A stretch of DNA of 64,000 nucleotides from Desulfovibrio sp. (GCA_030145055.1 JAQYWK010000003.1:62001-126000), one strand, 5' to 3'; numbered from the stretch's first letter, positions 10,253-20,245 are shown. Notes: generated from the letters alone by a model not told the origin. Translations and numbers: made by a program.

Positions 10253-11011
10253 TTATACTTTTTTAAAGAACAATGAAGGTGCAACGCCTGTGACTTTTTT
10301 GAATTCATTTATCATGTGCGACTGGTCATAATAGCCACAGATTTGTGCCAAGTCTCCAAAACCATATATTGAGTTTGTTTTGTATATATCAATAAGTCGA
10401 TTAATCCTGATGACCTGAGAAAAGAATTTTGGGGTTAAACCGGTGTATCTTTGAAATTTTCTAGTAAGATGTTGCCGGCTAAAATCAATTTTCTGGGCAA
10501 CGTCTTTGATACTGACCCTACCATTAGACAACTCAATAATATTGATGGCATATTGTATTTCTCTTTCAATTACTGGTTGTTCAGATAATATTTTCTGGAA
10601 GATTGAATTGATGCGTAAAATTCTTTGCTGAGGACAATTGATATTGGCTAAATAGTCCGCCAAAATATCTACATTGCAGCCTTGGAAGTCGTTGATCGTA
10701 AAGATTTGGTCGACCATTTCTTTAAGAGGAGAACGAAAAAACAACGAAGCCATACCTGGTTTGAACCGGATTCCAAACAGGTTGTTTTTTGTACTTTGTA
10801 TCGGCTTTGTCATTGGCCCAACCACAAAACACTGTGACTGTGTGGGGAGATTCAAATCAAAGATAATGTCTACGCACCCATCAGGAATAACTGGAATTGT
10901 AGGAGATAGTCTTTTAACAGAATTATCAAAATAAGACCAATAGCAATGCAGCAATGACTGCAAACACACAGGTGGACTATACTCAATGTAATGATTGTAT
11001 TGCAAAGCCAT
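10253..11011 (-). CDS. AraC family transcriptional regulator
   Basis: C-terminal double HTH: VSIKDVAQKIDFSRQHLTRKFQRYTGLTPKFFSQVIRINRLI ... DLAQICGYYDQSHMINEFKKVTGVAPSLF. Confidence 0.88.
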   Translation of the reverse strand: MALQYNHYIEYSPPVCLQSLLHCYWSYFDNSVKRLSPTIPVIPDGCVDIIFDLNLPTQSQCFVVGPMTKPIQSTKNNLFGIRFKPGMASLFFRSPLKEMVDQIFTINDFQGCNVDILADYLANINCPQQRILRINSIFQKILSEQPVIEREIQYAINIIELSNGRVSIKDVAQKIDFSRQHLTRKFQRYTGLTPKFFSQVIRINRLIDIYKTNSIYGFGDLAQICGYYDQSHMINEFKKVTGVAPSLFFKKV

Positions 11012-11037
11012 TCCCGGTTAAGTTAGCCTTTCTTGTA

Positions 11038-12120
11038 TTAATCATCCATCAAACCTTCTTCCATCATACACTTAAAAAGGGTTTCGATGAACTTACCGGA
11101 AACCACGTCCGGCAAAGAAAAAAGCGGCATTTTATTACCACTCATAGACCGAGTGTAGGCAAACCAGATTTCTGAAGAAATTTTATTCAACGCTGGGGCC
11201 AAAAACTCACCCCACAAGCTACCATCATCTGACCTATCCACACCAAAAGTGCGACATTGCAGTGGACGATTTTCATACAACATACAATACTTATTCGTTA
11301 AAAGAGGGCAGCTAGCCTCTGAACCAGACAGGCAATATTCACCTGCTTTCCTCACGTCTTTCAACCCCCTAACGGCTAATTTTTCTAATCTGGATACTTC
11401 AACCCCTTTGCGGATCACTTCAATCCGTTCGGCATGAGTAAGTTCCAAATTGATAGAATGACTGAGATGCACGGCCTCAACCAAGGTTAAACTTATCGGA
11501 GTTTTACAACATTGATTATGATCCAACCCACACTGTTCATGACTAGGGTTTGCTATAGCTTTAGCTTCAATACTCTGTATCAGTCTCAAGTAATCGTTAA
11601 AAAAGGGAGCCAAATCGACCAACCTTTTAAATTCAAGATGCGGTTCGCGTATTTTTAATTTACGGCTTTTTCGACCGTATTTCCTAATGGCCCACCATTG
11701 TACAAAATTCGCAGGTTTGGCCCGGAGCTTTCTAAGAGCTTTGCTCGCCAGCCTATGCCCCAATCCACGCCTTAAAAGATATGCGTTAAGAACTGTTCCA
11801 GTCCTCCCAATGCCATGCCGGCAATGAATCAGAACTTTTTTCCCAATATAAATAGACTCGTCGAGCCATTCCAAAGTTTTTTCAAGCTCTATGAGTCCGG
11901 GAGCCTCTTCGTCCTCTAAAGGAAGATAATGAACGTCGAATCCGGCCTCTATCTGAATACTATGCAGATCACAAAATTCCCCGCACAAATTCAAAATGGC
12001 GTTAATGCCCTGCTCTTCCAGTGACTCAAGCTGGGCAAAGCTCATAGGTGCGCAACCGATCGCAAGTTGATCAGTCACCCATGTTAAATTATAGGCAGGT
12101 TTACTTTTCATGGTTCCCAT
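11038..12120 (-). CDS. Dual-specificity phosphatase domain fused to a YkgJ-like Cys cluster domain
   Basis: Phosphatase loop HCRHGIGRTGTVLNAYLLRRG; C-terminal CGLDHNQCCKTP...GEYCLSGSEASCPLLTNKYCMLYENRPLQCRTFG typical of YkgJ-like Cys clusters. Confidence 0.8.
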   Translation of the reverse strand: MGTMKSKPAYNLTWVTDQLAIGCAPMSFAQLESLEEQGINAILNLCGEFCDLHSIQIEAGFDVHYLPLEDEEAPGLIELEKTLEWLDESIYIGKKVLIHCRHGIGRTGTVLNAYLLRRGLGHRLASKALRKLRAKPANFVQWWAIRKYGRKSRKLKIREPHLEFKRLVDLAPFFNDYLRLIQSIEAKAIANPSHEQCGLDHNQCCKTPISLTLVEAVHLSHSINLELTHAERIEVIRKGVEVSRLEKLAVRGLKDVRKAGEYCLSGSEASCPLLTNKYCMLYENRPLQCRTFGVDRSDDGSLWGEFLAPALNKISSEIWFAYTRSMSGNKMPLFSLPDVVSGKFIETLFKCMMEEGLMDD

Positions 12121-14635
12121 CTAGCCGCTCCACTTGATCCATAAACTTCGCATACTCCACACCGACCTGCCCTGAACTTTCAAACCGCATATCCATCAGC
12201 CGCGTAACAGCTAACAAATAGCCCAGTCGAACTAGGCGAACATAAGTATCATGCTCACTCATTTTACTACAGACAGCATCAAGCATATCTCCGCGAATAT
12301 CAATTTCAAATCCATAACTGACAAGTACCCGGCTAATAAAGTCAAGACGATACAACTGATTATCAATCACCGCGCCCCCGCCTTTGAATCTAAATTTTAT
12401 ATAATTAAGCCTATAGTCCTCCCCGCAAATGGAATCCACCACGGAGAAATGATAGCCGAACCTAATCAATAAATGGAGATAATCGTCTGATACAGTACCA
12501 TAACTAGCAAGAAGCTTGGACTCTAAGCTGAATATACCTGACGAAATTCGATCAAATTCGTCCCAATCAATGTGTGTTAATTCTTTTGACCACTTAACTT
12601 GCGGATCTGACAACCCCTGCCATAAGGCCTTCATAGGGCTGCATATTATATCCTGCGGAGTAACAAAATTCCCAACCACGCTTGAGTTGACCCCCTTACC
12701 GAGATCAAGAATATACATTACCAGTGGCAAATCACTTTTTAGAAGTTTAGAAGCTCCCATTCCCCGCCCTTTTTTATCAACTGACAAAAACATTTCACGG
12801 GTAGATTTCTCGTGGCAAAATCTAACTATATCATGAAAAGATCGACACCCTTTAGCGGAAAATTCATCCGCCTCTGGATCAGTAAGACTAAGCTTAGCCA
12901 CAAGGGGAACAATCTCAGAATATCGCTCAACAACCCGTGGATAACTCGCCGTTCCAGTACGCGAACGAGTTAAAACGGCCTCGACACACCCATCGTAAAC
13001 AGCCCCTTCAAGGCCGTCCACCGTAACAATTTGTCCAGCTTGGAAAAGATTTGCAACATCACCCACTAAAACCGGAAGACCATTTTCACGGGCAACTGAA
13101 CCGAAATGACTCGCCCTACTTCCTGTCGCGGAAATAACCCCGCTCATCACGTCAACAAACATCAAAAGTGCAGGGTTAAGCGTAGGCGTTACGACAATCG
13201 CGCCTTCGGGAATATGCGGGAAGTCCTCGCCTGTTTTCGCAAAATAAATTTCACCGCACCCAACTCCGAGCGACGCACGTTCAAGATCTTTAACAACAGG
13301 GCTTGCCGCTATAGGAGGATGCTCAGCAGAAACTTCACCGAGATTTTCCTGCAACGGACGTGTCTGTAAAATAAAAATATTTCCTTGTTTATCCGTAGCC
13401 CATTCAACATCCTGTGGAACACCAAAGTAGTTCTCAAGCCGCATAGCGATACGACCTAACTCAGCGAGAATTTCATCGGCAGGAAGAGCATGATCTAATG
13501 CCTGCGCCATGCTAATCAATCTAGGTATAGAGTCTCTGGACAGAACCGCCTTCGCAGGCGAAATACTGCCATCAACCAAACCCTCTCCCATACCATGCAC
13601 ACCGTAAACACATATATTGTCACAACAGTTAGCGCCCTCGGTATTTTTAGAATAGACCACCCCAGCATTCCGAACATCAATCATGGGGATAATCAGAACA
13701 GCCATAGCAGTATCATTATCCGAGAGCCCGTTTGAAATGCGATACGTCACAGCACGCGGACAATACTTCCCCGCCAGTACTCGCTTGTACGCTTCAAGTA
13801 CGTCAGACTGTTTGATATTCAGCTCACTAGAATATTGGCCGGCAAAAGAAATATCACTATCCTCAGAAAGCGCACTTGAGCGAACAGCTATCAGACTTCC
13901 TGTAGGTATATTCTCAGCCAATGCCGACCAGATAGATTCAGCCACATCCGACGGAACATCAGCCGCCAATATTAGCTCCTGCATTTCAAGGGTAAGCTTT
14001 GCGATAAGGTTACGGTCACTCATTTTCATCAGCCGAAGCCGACTTTCAATCTTACCTTCAAGCCCGTTATACTGAATAAATTTAGTAAAACTATTGGAAG
14101 TTACAACAAATCCCGACGGCGTCTGAACATCCCCGAGCAAAGCAACTCGGCTAAGGTTAGCGCCCTTACCTCCGGATAATTCTGGGATTAAATGCGCATC
14201 TAAAAGCGAAATAGTATATGGAGGACATGAATCGGGGGGACTTTCTTTAATTGCGGCACTGACTTTTAAATTAATAGAATCAAAAACATTCGGCACATCC
14301 TTGGCAAGTAATGGATTCATCTCAAAAAGTTGATCAACCATACCTTTTACTGCAATAGACAAACGAGATATCAACCACATCACATGCTGGTGATCAGCTA
14401 CAGTTTTACCATAAAAAAAGTCTTCAATATCAGCTATCAGCTCCAAGGCTATCGAGTCATAATCCAGTAAAGACTTAAACGCATCATACTTATGTCGCAG
14501 CAAAGCTCCCGGAGCAAAACATAAACAGGACCAATGTCGGAAGAGTTGTTTAATCTGCATGCAACCAACTTCCCTAAAAGACTTATCAGCCTTCATTTTT
14601 AGAGTTTCTACACCAAGATGCCACCTTACAGACAA
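12101..14635 (-). CDS. PEP synthase-like protein: PEP/pyruvate-binding ATP-grasp domain plus swivelling phosphohistidine domain, no recognisable PEP TIM barrel
   Basis: GGKGANLSRVALLGDVQTPSGFVVTSNSF; IAVRSSALSEDSDISFAGQYSS; DVEWATDKQGNIFILQTRPLQ; swivel motif ATGSRASHFGSVARENGLPVLVG with His retained. Start may be internal (e.g. MQIKQLF). Confidence 0.82.
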   Translation of the reverse strand: MSVRWHLGVETLKMKADKSFREVGCMQIKQLFRHWSCLCFAPGALLRHKYDAFKSLLDYDSIALELIADIEDFFYGKTVADHQHVMWLISRLSIAVKGMVDQLFEMNPLLAKDVPNVFDSINLKVSAAIKESPPDSCPPYTISLLDAHLIPELSGGKGANLSRVALLGDVQTPSGFVVTSNSFTKFIQYNGLEGKIESRLRLMKMSDRNLIAKLTLEMQELILAADVPSDVAESIWSALAENIPTGSLIAVRSSALSEDSDISFAGQYSSELNIKQSDVLEAYKRVLAGKYCPRAVTYRISNGLSDNDTAMAVLIIPMIDVRNAGVVYSKNTEGANCCDNICVYGVHGMGEGLVDGSISPAKAVLSRDSIPRLISMAQALDHALPADEILAELGRIAMRLENYFGVPQDVEWATDKQGNIFILQTRPLQENLGEVSAEHPPIAASPVVKDLERASLGVGCGEIYFAKTGEDFPHIPEGAIVVTPTLNPALLMFVDVMSGVISATGSRASHFGSVARENGLPVLVGDVANLFQAGQIVTVDGLEGAVYDGCVEAVLTRSRTGTASYPRVVERYSEIVPLVAKLSLTDPEADEFSAKGCRSFHDIVRFCHEKSTREMFLSVDKKGRGMGASKLLKSDLPLVMYILDLGKGVNSSVVGNFVTPQDIICSPMKALWQGLSDPQVKWSKELTHIDWDEFDRISSGIFSLESKLLASYGTVSDDYLHLLIRFGYHFSVVDSICGEDYRLNYIKFRFKGGGAVIDNQLYRLDFISRVLVSYGFEIDIRGDMLDAVCSKMSEHDTYVRLVRLGYLLAVTRLMDMRFESSGQVGVEYAKFMDQVERLDGNHEK

Positions 14636-14712
14636 ATCTAATTTTATTTCTAAGTTGTCAAAAATTTATCAATCAATGATCATTCTAACAAATCAATTCG
14701 ATAAAAACCAAC

Positions 14713-14740
14713 AAAAAAAGAGGAAGGCACAACGCCTCCC
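14713..14740 (-). terminator. Rho-independent terminator downstream of ssb
   Basis: On the minus strand GGGAGGC gttgt GCCTTCC followed by a T7 tract. Confidence 0.7.
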
Positions 14741-14820
14741 CCTTGTTATATTCACATATATTTTAAACTAAAATCACACCGCATAAAGAAGTGGATGCAA
14801 TTAACTTCTTAGCTGATCGA

Positions 14821-15393
14821 CTAGAAAGGAACTTCGTCCATTCCGCTAGCTTCAGAAGGAAATGCTGGCCCGAGATCTTCTTCCTGAGAAGCTCCTCCGT
14901 TCTGTGGAGCGTTGTTATACTGAGGTTGCTGATTCTGCTGGTTGTACTGTCCCTGCTGATTCTGCTGATTCTGCTGTGGCTGCTGGTTATACTGGTTCTG
15001 CTGCGGCTGACCTTGTGCCTGCCCCTGCTGCTGTCCCTGATAACCACCATCGCTCGGGCGACTGTCAAGACCTTGAATACTACTAGCCTGAATTTTAGTC
15101 GTATAACGATCCTGGCCGTTCTTATCCTGCCACTTATCAGTCTGCAATTTACCCTCGACCATAACCAGACGCCCTTTGCTGAGGTATTTACTTACAAATT
15201 CAGCTGTTCCGCGCCATGCAACAATATTATGCCACTCGGTTTTATCAACTTTTTGTCCGGAATTACGATCTTTATATCCCTCGTCAGTGGCAACAGAAAA
15301 ATTTGCTACTGCCTGACCAGAAGTTGTGTATGAAATTTTAGGATCCTGCCCAATACGTCCTATCAAAATAACCTTGTTCATGCTTCCAGCCAT
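14821..15393 (-). CDS. ssb: Single-stranded DNA-binding protein
   Basis: MNKVILIGRIGQDPKISYTTSGQAVANFSVATDE OB fold; Q/N/G-rich linker; acidic tip MDEVPF. Confidence 0.96.
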   Translation of the reverse strand: MAGSMNKVILIGRIGQDPKISYTTSGQAVANFSVATDEGYKDRNSGQKVDKTEWHNIVAWRGTAEFVSKYLSKGRLVMVEGKLQTDKWQDKNGQDRYTTKIQASSIQGLDSRPSDGGYQGQQQGQAQGQPQQNQYNQQPQQNQQNQQGQYNQQNQQPQYNNAPQNGGASQEEDLGPAFPSEASGMDEVPF

Positions 15394-15441
15394 TTGTAAC
15401 TCCCGTAATATTGAATTTTTCTTTTATTATTATCGTAAAGA

Positions 15442-15789
15442 CTAATCGTCTTTTACAGCTTTCTTTTCTAACTCATCGAGCAAGTCTTCGAGATCAAAAC
15501 TGGCAGTATTAGCTTCTGAAGCCTTCCAGTCACCAAGCGCATCTTCGATCCGCAGCTTGATATTGAAACTTTTTCTAATGGACTCACCAAGCAGTTCTTC
15601 TTCCGCCTTGGAAAGCATTCCAAGCTCTAACTTGTCTTTAAGATCTTCGACAAGCTCCATTACCCCGTGAGTCCGCCCCTTTGCCCGAGGCTCGGACCAA
15701 GTCAAAGCCACCAGAAAAGGCCATTTCTTCTCAACCTGAGATTCATCGTAAGTTTTAGCCATGACTCTTATCTGAAGTACATTTCCCAT
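15442..15789 (-). CDS. Conserved hypothetical protein
   Basis: 115-aa ORF between ssb and the ACC-like cluster with plausible coding composition; family not recognised. Confidence 0.55.
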   Translation of the reverse strand: MGNVLQIRVMAKTYDESQVEKKWPFLVALTWSEPRAKGRTHGVMELVEDLKDKLELGMLSKAEEELLGESIRKSFNIKLRIEDALGDWKASEANTASFDLEDLLDELEKKAVKDD

Positions 15790-15822
15790 ACGAACTCCTC
15801 TCTCGGTTAAGTAATAAAAAGC

Positions 15823-16473
15823 TTAATCTCTCTCTTCCCATTCACTCTGAACGCGGGTCACAACATCTTGAATATGCTTAAGCTGGTCTTCAGGACACAC
15901 TCCGATAAGCGGCTGCCCTCCGTCAATATTGTCGCCATTATGAAAATATACAGCGTAAATGACCCCTTCAGGACCAGTATAGTTCAAGGGTGTTTCTCTT
16001 TTCATACGAGATACAATAAAAAGTTCAAGGCCATCACGGACTTTAACCGAACGTTCGCCGGAACCTTTAATCTTAGTATCAATTTCAGGCGTAAAATAAT
16101 ATTTCGCTTTTTCAGGTGCATTGAAAAGAAAAAGAGCCTTCTTAAGAATAAGCTGTATCACTTCTTCTTTAGAGAGAAAATGGCGAATCCTTAAAAGAAC
16201 TTCTCCCGCCTCGACAAACTTACCTTCTAAATCATGTCTTATAGAGACTATTTCCCCTTTTTCAGGAGCAGGAATACTCTTTGTATTTCTTTCTCTAGTT
16301 AGTTTAGCAAGCACAGTACCGGGCTTCTCTTTCCATTCGCCAGTCGGCCCAGTAACCTTGTCTCCGACCTTAAGGTCAGAAAATTCAACTATTCCGGTAT
16401 GAGGAACTGAGATTTCAACTTCTTCATACGGAGATGCTTTTATCTCTTCAAGTAGCTCTTTAATATTTAACAT
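15823..16473 (-). CDS. Biotin/lipoyl-carrier-like protein lacking an obvious biotinylation motif
   Basis: Hammerhead-like KSIPAPEKGEIVSIRHDLEGKFVEAGEVLLRI and a second half GPEGVIYAVYFHNGDNIDGGQPLIGV; no A/V-MKM motif. Confidence 0.6.
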   Translation of the reverse strand: MLNIKELLEEIKASPYEEVEISVPHTGIVEFSDLKVGDKVTGPTGEWKEKPGTVLAKLTRERNTKSIPAPEKGEIVSIRHDLEGKFVEAGEVLLRIRHFLSKEEVIQLILKKALFLFNAPEKAKYYFTPEIDTKIKGSGERSVKVRDGLELFIVSRMKRETPLNYTGPEGVIYAVYFHNGDNIDGGQPLIGVCPEDQLKHIQDVVTRVQSEWEERD

Positions 16474-16536
16474 TATATAAACCTCGAATTATTTTCTGTT
16501 CTCTGCCAACTTTCGGCAATTAAGGATCAACTTCTG

Positions 16537-18792
16537 CTAACGGTAGTAGAGGTTTCTCCCCCCCATGGTCAAGAGGGATTGCTGCACATTTTTGCTCATT
16601 TCCCTACGATCCCATATTCCTTGTATGTGTCCTCTGGCAAGAGCTTTCCACGCATTATGATAATTCGGGGGAACTTTGATCCCCGTTGTTTCAGTAATTA
16701 CGCGCGGTCCAGCAAAACCGATACTCGAAGAACGGATGCCGAACTGATATGGAGAACACCCCAGAAAACTGGCAACAGTGCCTCCGTATGAATTGGTATC
16801 ATACACAACCAAATAAAGCCCCCCGGCATCCATATATCTACGCACCGCCATTGTACAGCGCGGCATTTGTAGCACGCCATGAGTGCCTTCCTGAATTCTA
16901 ATCCCAGCAGTTCCGTGAACATAAGCTATAAGCGGCAATTGCTTACGTTGCGCTCTTTCCGCTGCACGTATAATTTTTTCACCTTCAGCAGCCCCGATGG
17001 ACCCACCTCGGAACGGTGCAGCTATACAAATAACAACTGCATTAATACCGTCCATGCGTGTTTCAAAAGTAATGCAGGACGAACGAAGGCCGGTTTTTTT
17101 TCGTACTTCATCTAACTTAAGATCGAATCCTTCATAATCAAGTGGATTGGCAGCCTCTATACCGGAATTAAATTCAAATCCATCAGCATAATTAAAAACA
17201 TTATACAGATACCATTGATATTCCATTCTAAAATGATGACCGCACGTAATGCAAACACCGCCGAAATCGCCAAAAAGATCAGGCCCCCATAAATCAAGGC
17301 ACCCTTCTTCCGCGCTGTTCGGACAGCTAAAAGTTCTATCTATAATGGATTGAGGACTGCGATATTTCCAAGTTCCATCCTCAAGACATGCTCCCTGCTG
17401 AGCAGGTGATGAGAGACACAAAATTTTATCTCTTGCTTCTCTCGAAATATTATTTCCAACAGGATCAGAATCATTATCCTTTTTAATTAAGCTGCACGCT
17501 TTCTCTTTTACCTGAAGAACTTCAGCCTGAATTCCTTCTACGCCCTGCTTTGCCGCGCGAGCACCACGCCCTATCAAGTCGTATAAAAGCCATGATTTGG
17601 TAGACCATGCCGTACTTTGCAAAGCCGTTCCGAGTTTCAGCATCAAAGACCGATTATCCATATACGCAGAAGTCGACAATTCACGGAACTTGGAGTGACG
17701 CTTCTCCGTTAGCCGCTTCCGTGCTCCATTACTAAGCGCCCAGCGCATGAATATTTCTTTTCCGTCCTGCGTTCTTTTACGACGTATAGCCATTGCCTTG
17801 AAAAACTTGACCCTTTTCACTGAGAGACACGCTTCGTTAGTTGCACGAATAACTTCCGACCTCAGCACTCTAAAAAAGTCATAATTGTGAGGTCTTGCTC
17901 CGAGAACGGGTTCATGAATAATTCTATCAACATATCCCATACGCAGATTATCTTCGGCAGTGATACAAAGCTTTTTAGCACAGCTGGCAATCAAGGCTTC
18001 GCTTACTCGGTTACCGGTGCGCGGATTTCCCTCAATCGCGGCAGCCCCTTCTGGCGAAATGACGGAATAGTATCCGTGCGAAAGCATAAGCCGTCTATCA
18101 GCCAAACCAATGGCTTCAGCTCCGCCCGATCCTCCTTCAGAAATGACAGCGACAATTGGAACATTTATCTGTCCCATCTCATAAATATTTTTAGCAATCT
18201 GCTGAGCGGCACCCGGATAATCTTCAATAGGATAAGAACCTGGCGTAAAAATATAGGTATGAATCGGTATGCCCTCAGCTTGAGCAACCTTCATATAATG
18301 TAGCGCTTTGGCATTACCCCATGGCTTAACAGAACCACCATTACGAAATTCCTGTCCGTGTCCCTTTTCTTGCCCGATAACCATAACTGGCTGGTTCACA
18401 ACTTTATTACCTACTCGCCTTGCAATACAAGCCTGAGCAATAACCATTGCCGGATCTATGCTGTTTTCACCAAGCCCGCCAAGTTCAGTATAATTATCGT
18501 AAACATTTTCAAGAATATCATTCAGGCAAATTCGCTGCGGATGACGTACAATGCGCACCCTATCCATAGGAGTCAGCTCTTTTTCCAGCTTAGCTTCCAA
18601 AAAGCTGAACAAATCCTCAAGCCTGGTAAGTGCACGATCTAAATCTTGAAGGTGATTTTTAAGACGCGACTGTTTACATTCACCAAGTTCAGAACTGAGC
18701 ATGGTGACATTTGCATTTTCATTGCTTTTAAAAATGTCTTTAATGTAATCCAATCTTTTAGTCAGCGCATCTAAGCGCTTATCAGTATCCAT
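16537..18792 (-). CDS. Fused acetyl-CoA carboxylase carboxyltransferase (alpha N-terminal, beta C-terminal with zinc finger)
   Basis: Alpha-like LTPMDRVRIVRHPQR...VVAVISEGGSGGAEAIGLADRRLMLSHGYYSVISPEGAAAI; beta-like zinc finger CPNSAEEGC...CITCGHHFRM and PFRGGSIGAAEGEKIIRAAERA. Confidence 0.88.
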   Translation of the reverse strand: MDTDKRLDALTKRLDYIKDIFKSNENANVTMLSSELGECKQSRLKNHLQDLDRALTRLEDLFSFLEAKLEKELTPMDRVRIVRHPQRICLNDILENVYDNYTELGGLGENSIDPAMVIAQACIARRVGNKVVNQPVMVIGQEKGHGQEFRNGGSVKPWGNAKALHYMKVAQAEGIPIHTYIFTPGSYPIEDYPGAAQQIAKNIYEMGQINVPIVAVISEGGSGGAEAIGLADRRLMLSHGYYSVISPEGAAAIEGNPRTGNRVSEALIASCAKKLCITAEDNLRMGYVDRIIHEPVLGARPHNYDFFRVLRSEVIRATNEACLSVKRVKFFKAMAIRRKRTQDGKEIFMRWALSNGARKRLTEKRHSKFRELSTSAYMDNRSLMLKLGTALQSTAWSTKSWLLYDLIGRGARAAKQGVEGIQAEVLQVKEKACSLIKKDNDSDPVGNNISREARDKILCLSSPAQQGACLEDGTWKYRSPQSIIDRTFSCPNSAEEGCLDLWGPDLFGDFGGVCITCGHHFRMEYQWYLYNVFNYADGFEFNSGIEAANPLDYEGFDLKLDEVRKKTGLRSSCITFETRMDGINAVVICIAAPFRGGSIGAAEGEKIIRAAERAQRKQLPLIAYVHGTAGIRIQEGTHGVLQMPRCTMAVRRYMDAGGLYLVVYDTNSYGGTVASFLGCSPYQFGIRSSSIGFAGPRVITETTGIKVPPNYHNAWKALARGHIQGIWDRREMSKNVQQSLLTMGGRNLYYR

Positions 18793-18826
18793 TTACGCCC
18801 TGACTTATGTTTACGTTCACAAAAAA

Positions 18827-20245
18827 CTAAAACTCCAAAATTATGGAGGTCTTCTCTTTCAAATAAGAAATATTAGATTGTAACTGTAGCCCAGCGCGGT
18901 CTACCCCTCGCAATTCCAGTCCATCCAAAAATTCAATACCCCGTTTCCGAACCTGCTCCAATGAATCCCCGTGAACAATTGCAAGAGCCAAATTAGGGTC
19001 AAATTCAGTAGGAATTTCATATTCACAATCAGTCGGAACCTGAGTGAACACTTCCAACCAATCCTCTGCAACCCATCCAAACCTCTCGATAGTACCAACC
19101 CAGGGGGCAAAATTACGATCGGGATTTTCTGCAATAATGCGATATTCTAAAGCAAGTCCATTCAAACTGATATCATGCTGAGAATAGCCAATGTCCGCGC
19201 CAAGCCCGAGCCGCAACTGCTCTCGCACGATATCGACTTTACCTTGTCCGCTAATGGACGAAATAGCGGCAGAAACACCATTTTCAACCTGAATGCGGGT
19301 GTTAACTTCCATTAAAAAAGGTTCGCCTCTCGGCGTCACAATCCATTCCCACGTGCCTACATTATCATAGGAAACTTCCTGAGCCATCGAAAGAGAATGG
19401 GATGTAATGCAATCTAATACACTGGTGGCATTAAAAATATAGTGAATGTCTTCTGAAGCAAACCCCGGCGCAACCTCAATTCTTTTCTGGTTTCCACTAC
19501 TTTGAATTGAGCAATTGCGGGTTCCGAAATGAACATGCTTTTGGCCGGATCGTTCAGACACGATTTGAACTTCGAGATGATTAAAGCCGTAGATGCGCTG
19601 TTCTATTAGCACGCCTTCGTCATTAAACTGTCTTTTAGAGTAATTACGAATGCGCCTGAATACTGAACGAAATTCATCAGGATCAGTAACTTCCTCAATC
19701 CCCATCCCGCCGCCGCCAGCAGAAGCTTTGACCATAATGGCGGAAGCTTTGAATCCCTGTTCTTTTTGAAAAGCAAAAAGGCTGTCGGCAAATTCAACAG
19801 CCTCAAGTTCATTATAGATAGGTTTATCAGAGCCTGGAATAGTCGGAACACCAAGACTGCGCGCAAGACGCTTGGTATTAATTTTATCGCCAAGTTCACG
19901 GATTATCCACCATGACGGACCAATGAAAATTAGCGGTTTTTCTCTTTCGGCAACTCGTCTGGCGAAACGGAAGTCTTCGGCAAAAAAGCCGTATCCGGGA
20001 TGAATGGCAGTAGCACCGCAACTGTCCGCGACGCTGAAAATTTCATTAGCGTCGCTATATGAGCTGATGCAATATAGAGACTTGCTTCCGCCATTTTCAC
20101 GGGCAAAGCGAACATGTCCGCTATGACGGTCCGCTTCGGTATAAACACAGCTAAAACTGAGGTTAAGCTCAATACAAGCCCTAGCAATGCGAATCGCTAT
20201 TTCACCCCTATTGGCTATTAGTACCCTATGCTCGCCACTATACAC
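18827..20245 (-). CDS. Biotin carboxylase-like protein
   Basis: VLIANRGEIAIRIARAC; AIHPGYGFFAED; MVKASAGGGGMGIEEV; FLMEVNTRIQVEN. Confidence 0.88.
   Translation of the reverse strand: MYSGEHRVLIANRGEIAIRIARACIELNLSFSCVYTEADRHSGHVRFARENGGSKSLYCISSYSDANEIFSVADSCGATAIHPGYGFFAEDFRFARRVAEREKPLIFIGPSWWIIRELGDKINTKRLARSLGVPTIPGSDKPIYNELEAVEFADSLFAFQKEQGFKASAIMVKASAGGGGMGIEEVTDPDEFRSVFRRIRNYSKRQFNDEGVLIEQRIYGFNHLEVQIVSERSGQKHVHFGTRNCSIQSSGNQKRIEVAPGFASEDIHYIFNATSVLDCITSHSLSMAQEVSYDNVGTWEWIVTPRGEPFLMEVNTRIQVENGVSAAISSISGQGKVDIVREQLRLGLGADIGYSQHDISLNGLALEYRIIAENPDRNFAPWVGTIERFGWVAEDWLEVFTQVPTDCEYEIPTEFDPNLALAIVHGDSLEQVRKRGIEFLDGLELRGVDRAGLQLQSNISYLKEKTSIILEF

Noticed and set aside
14791-15333. 180-aa plus-strand Leu-rich 'membrane' ORF
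   Set aside because: Antisense of the ssb Q-rich linker; hydrophobicity is an artefact of CAG/CTG-type codons.
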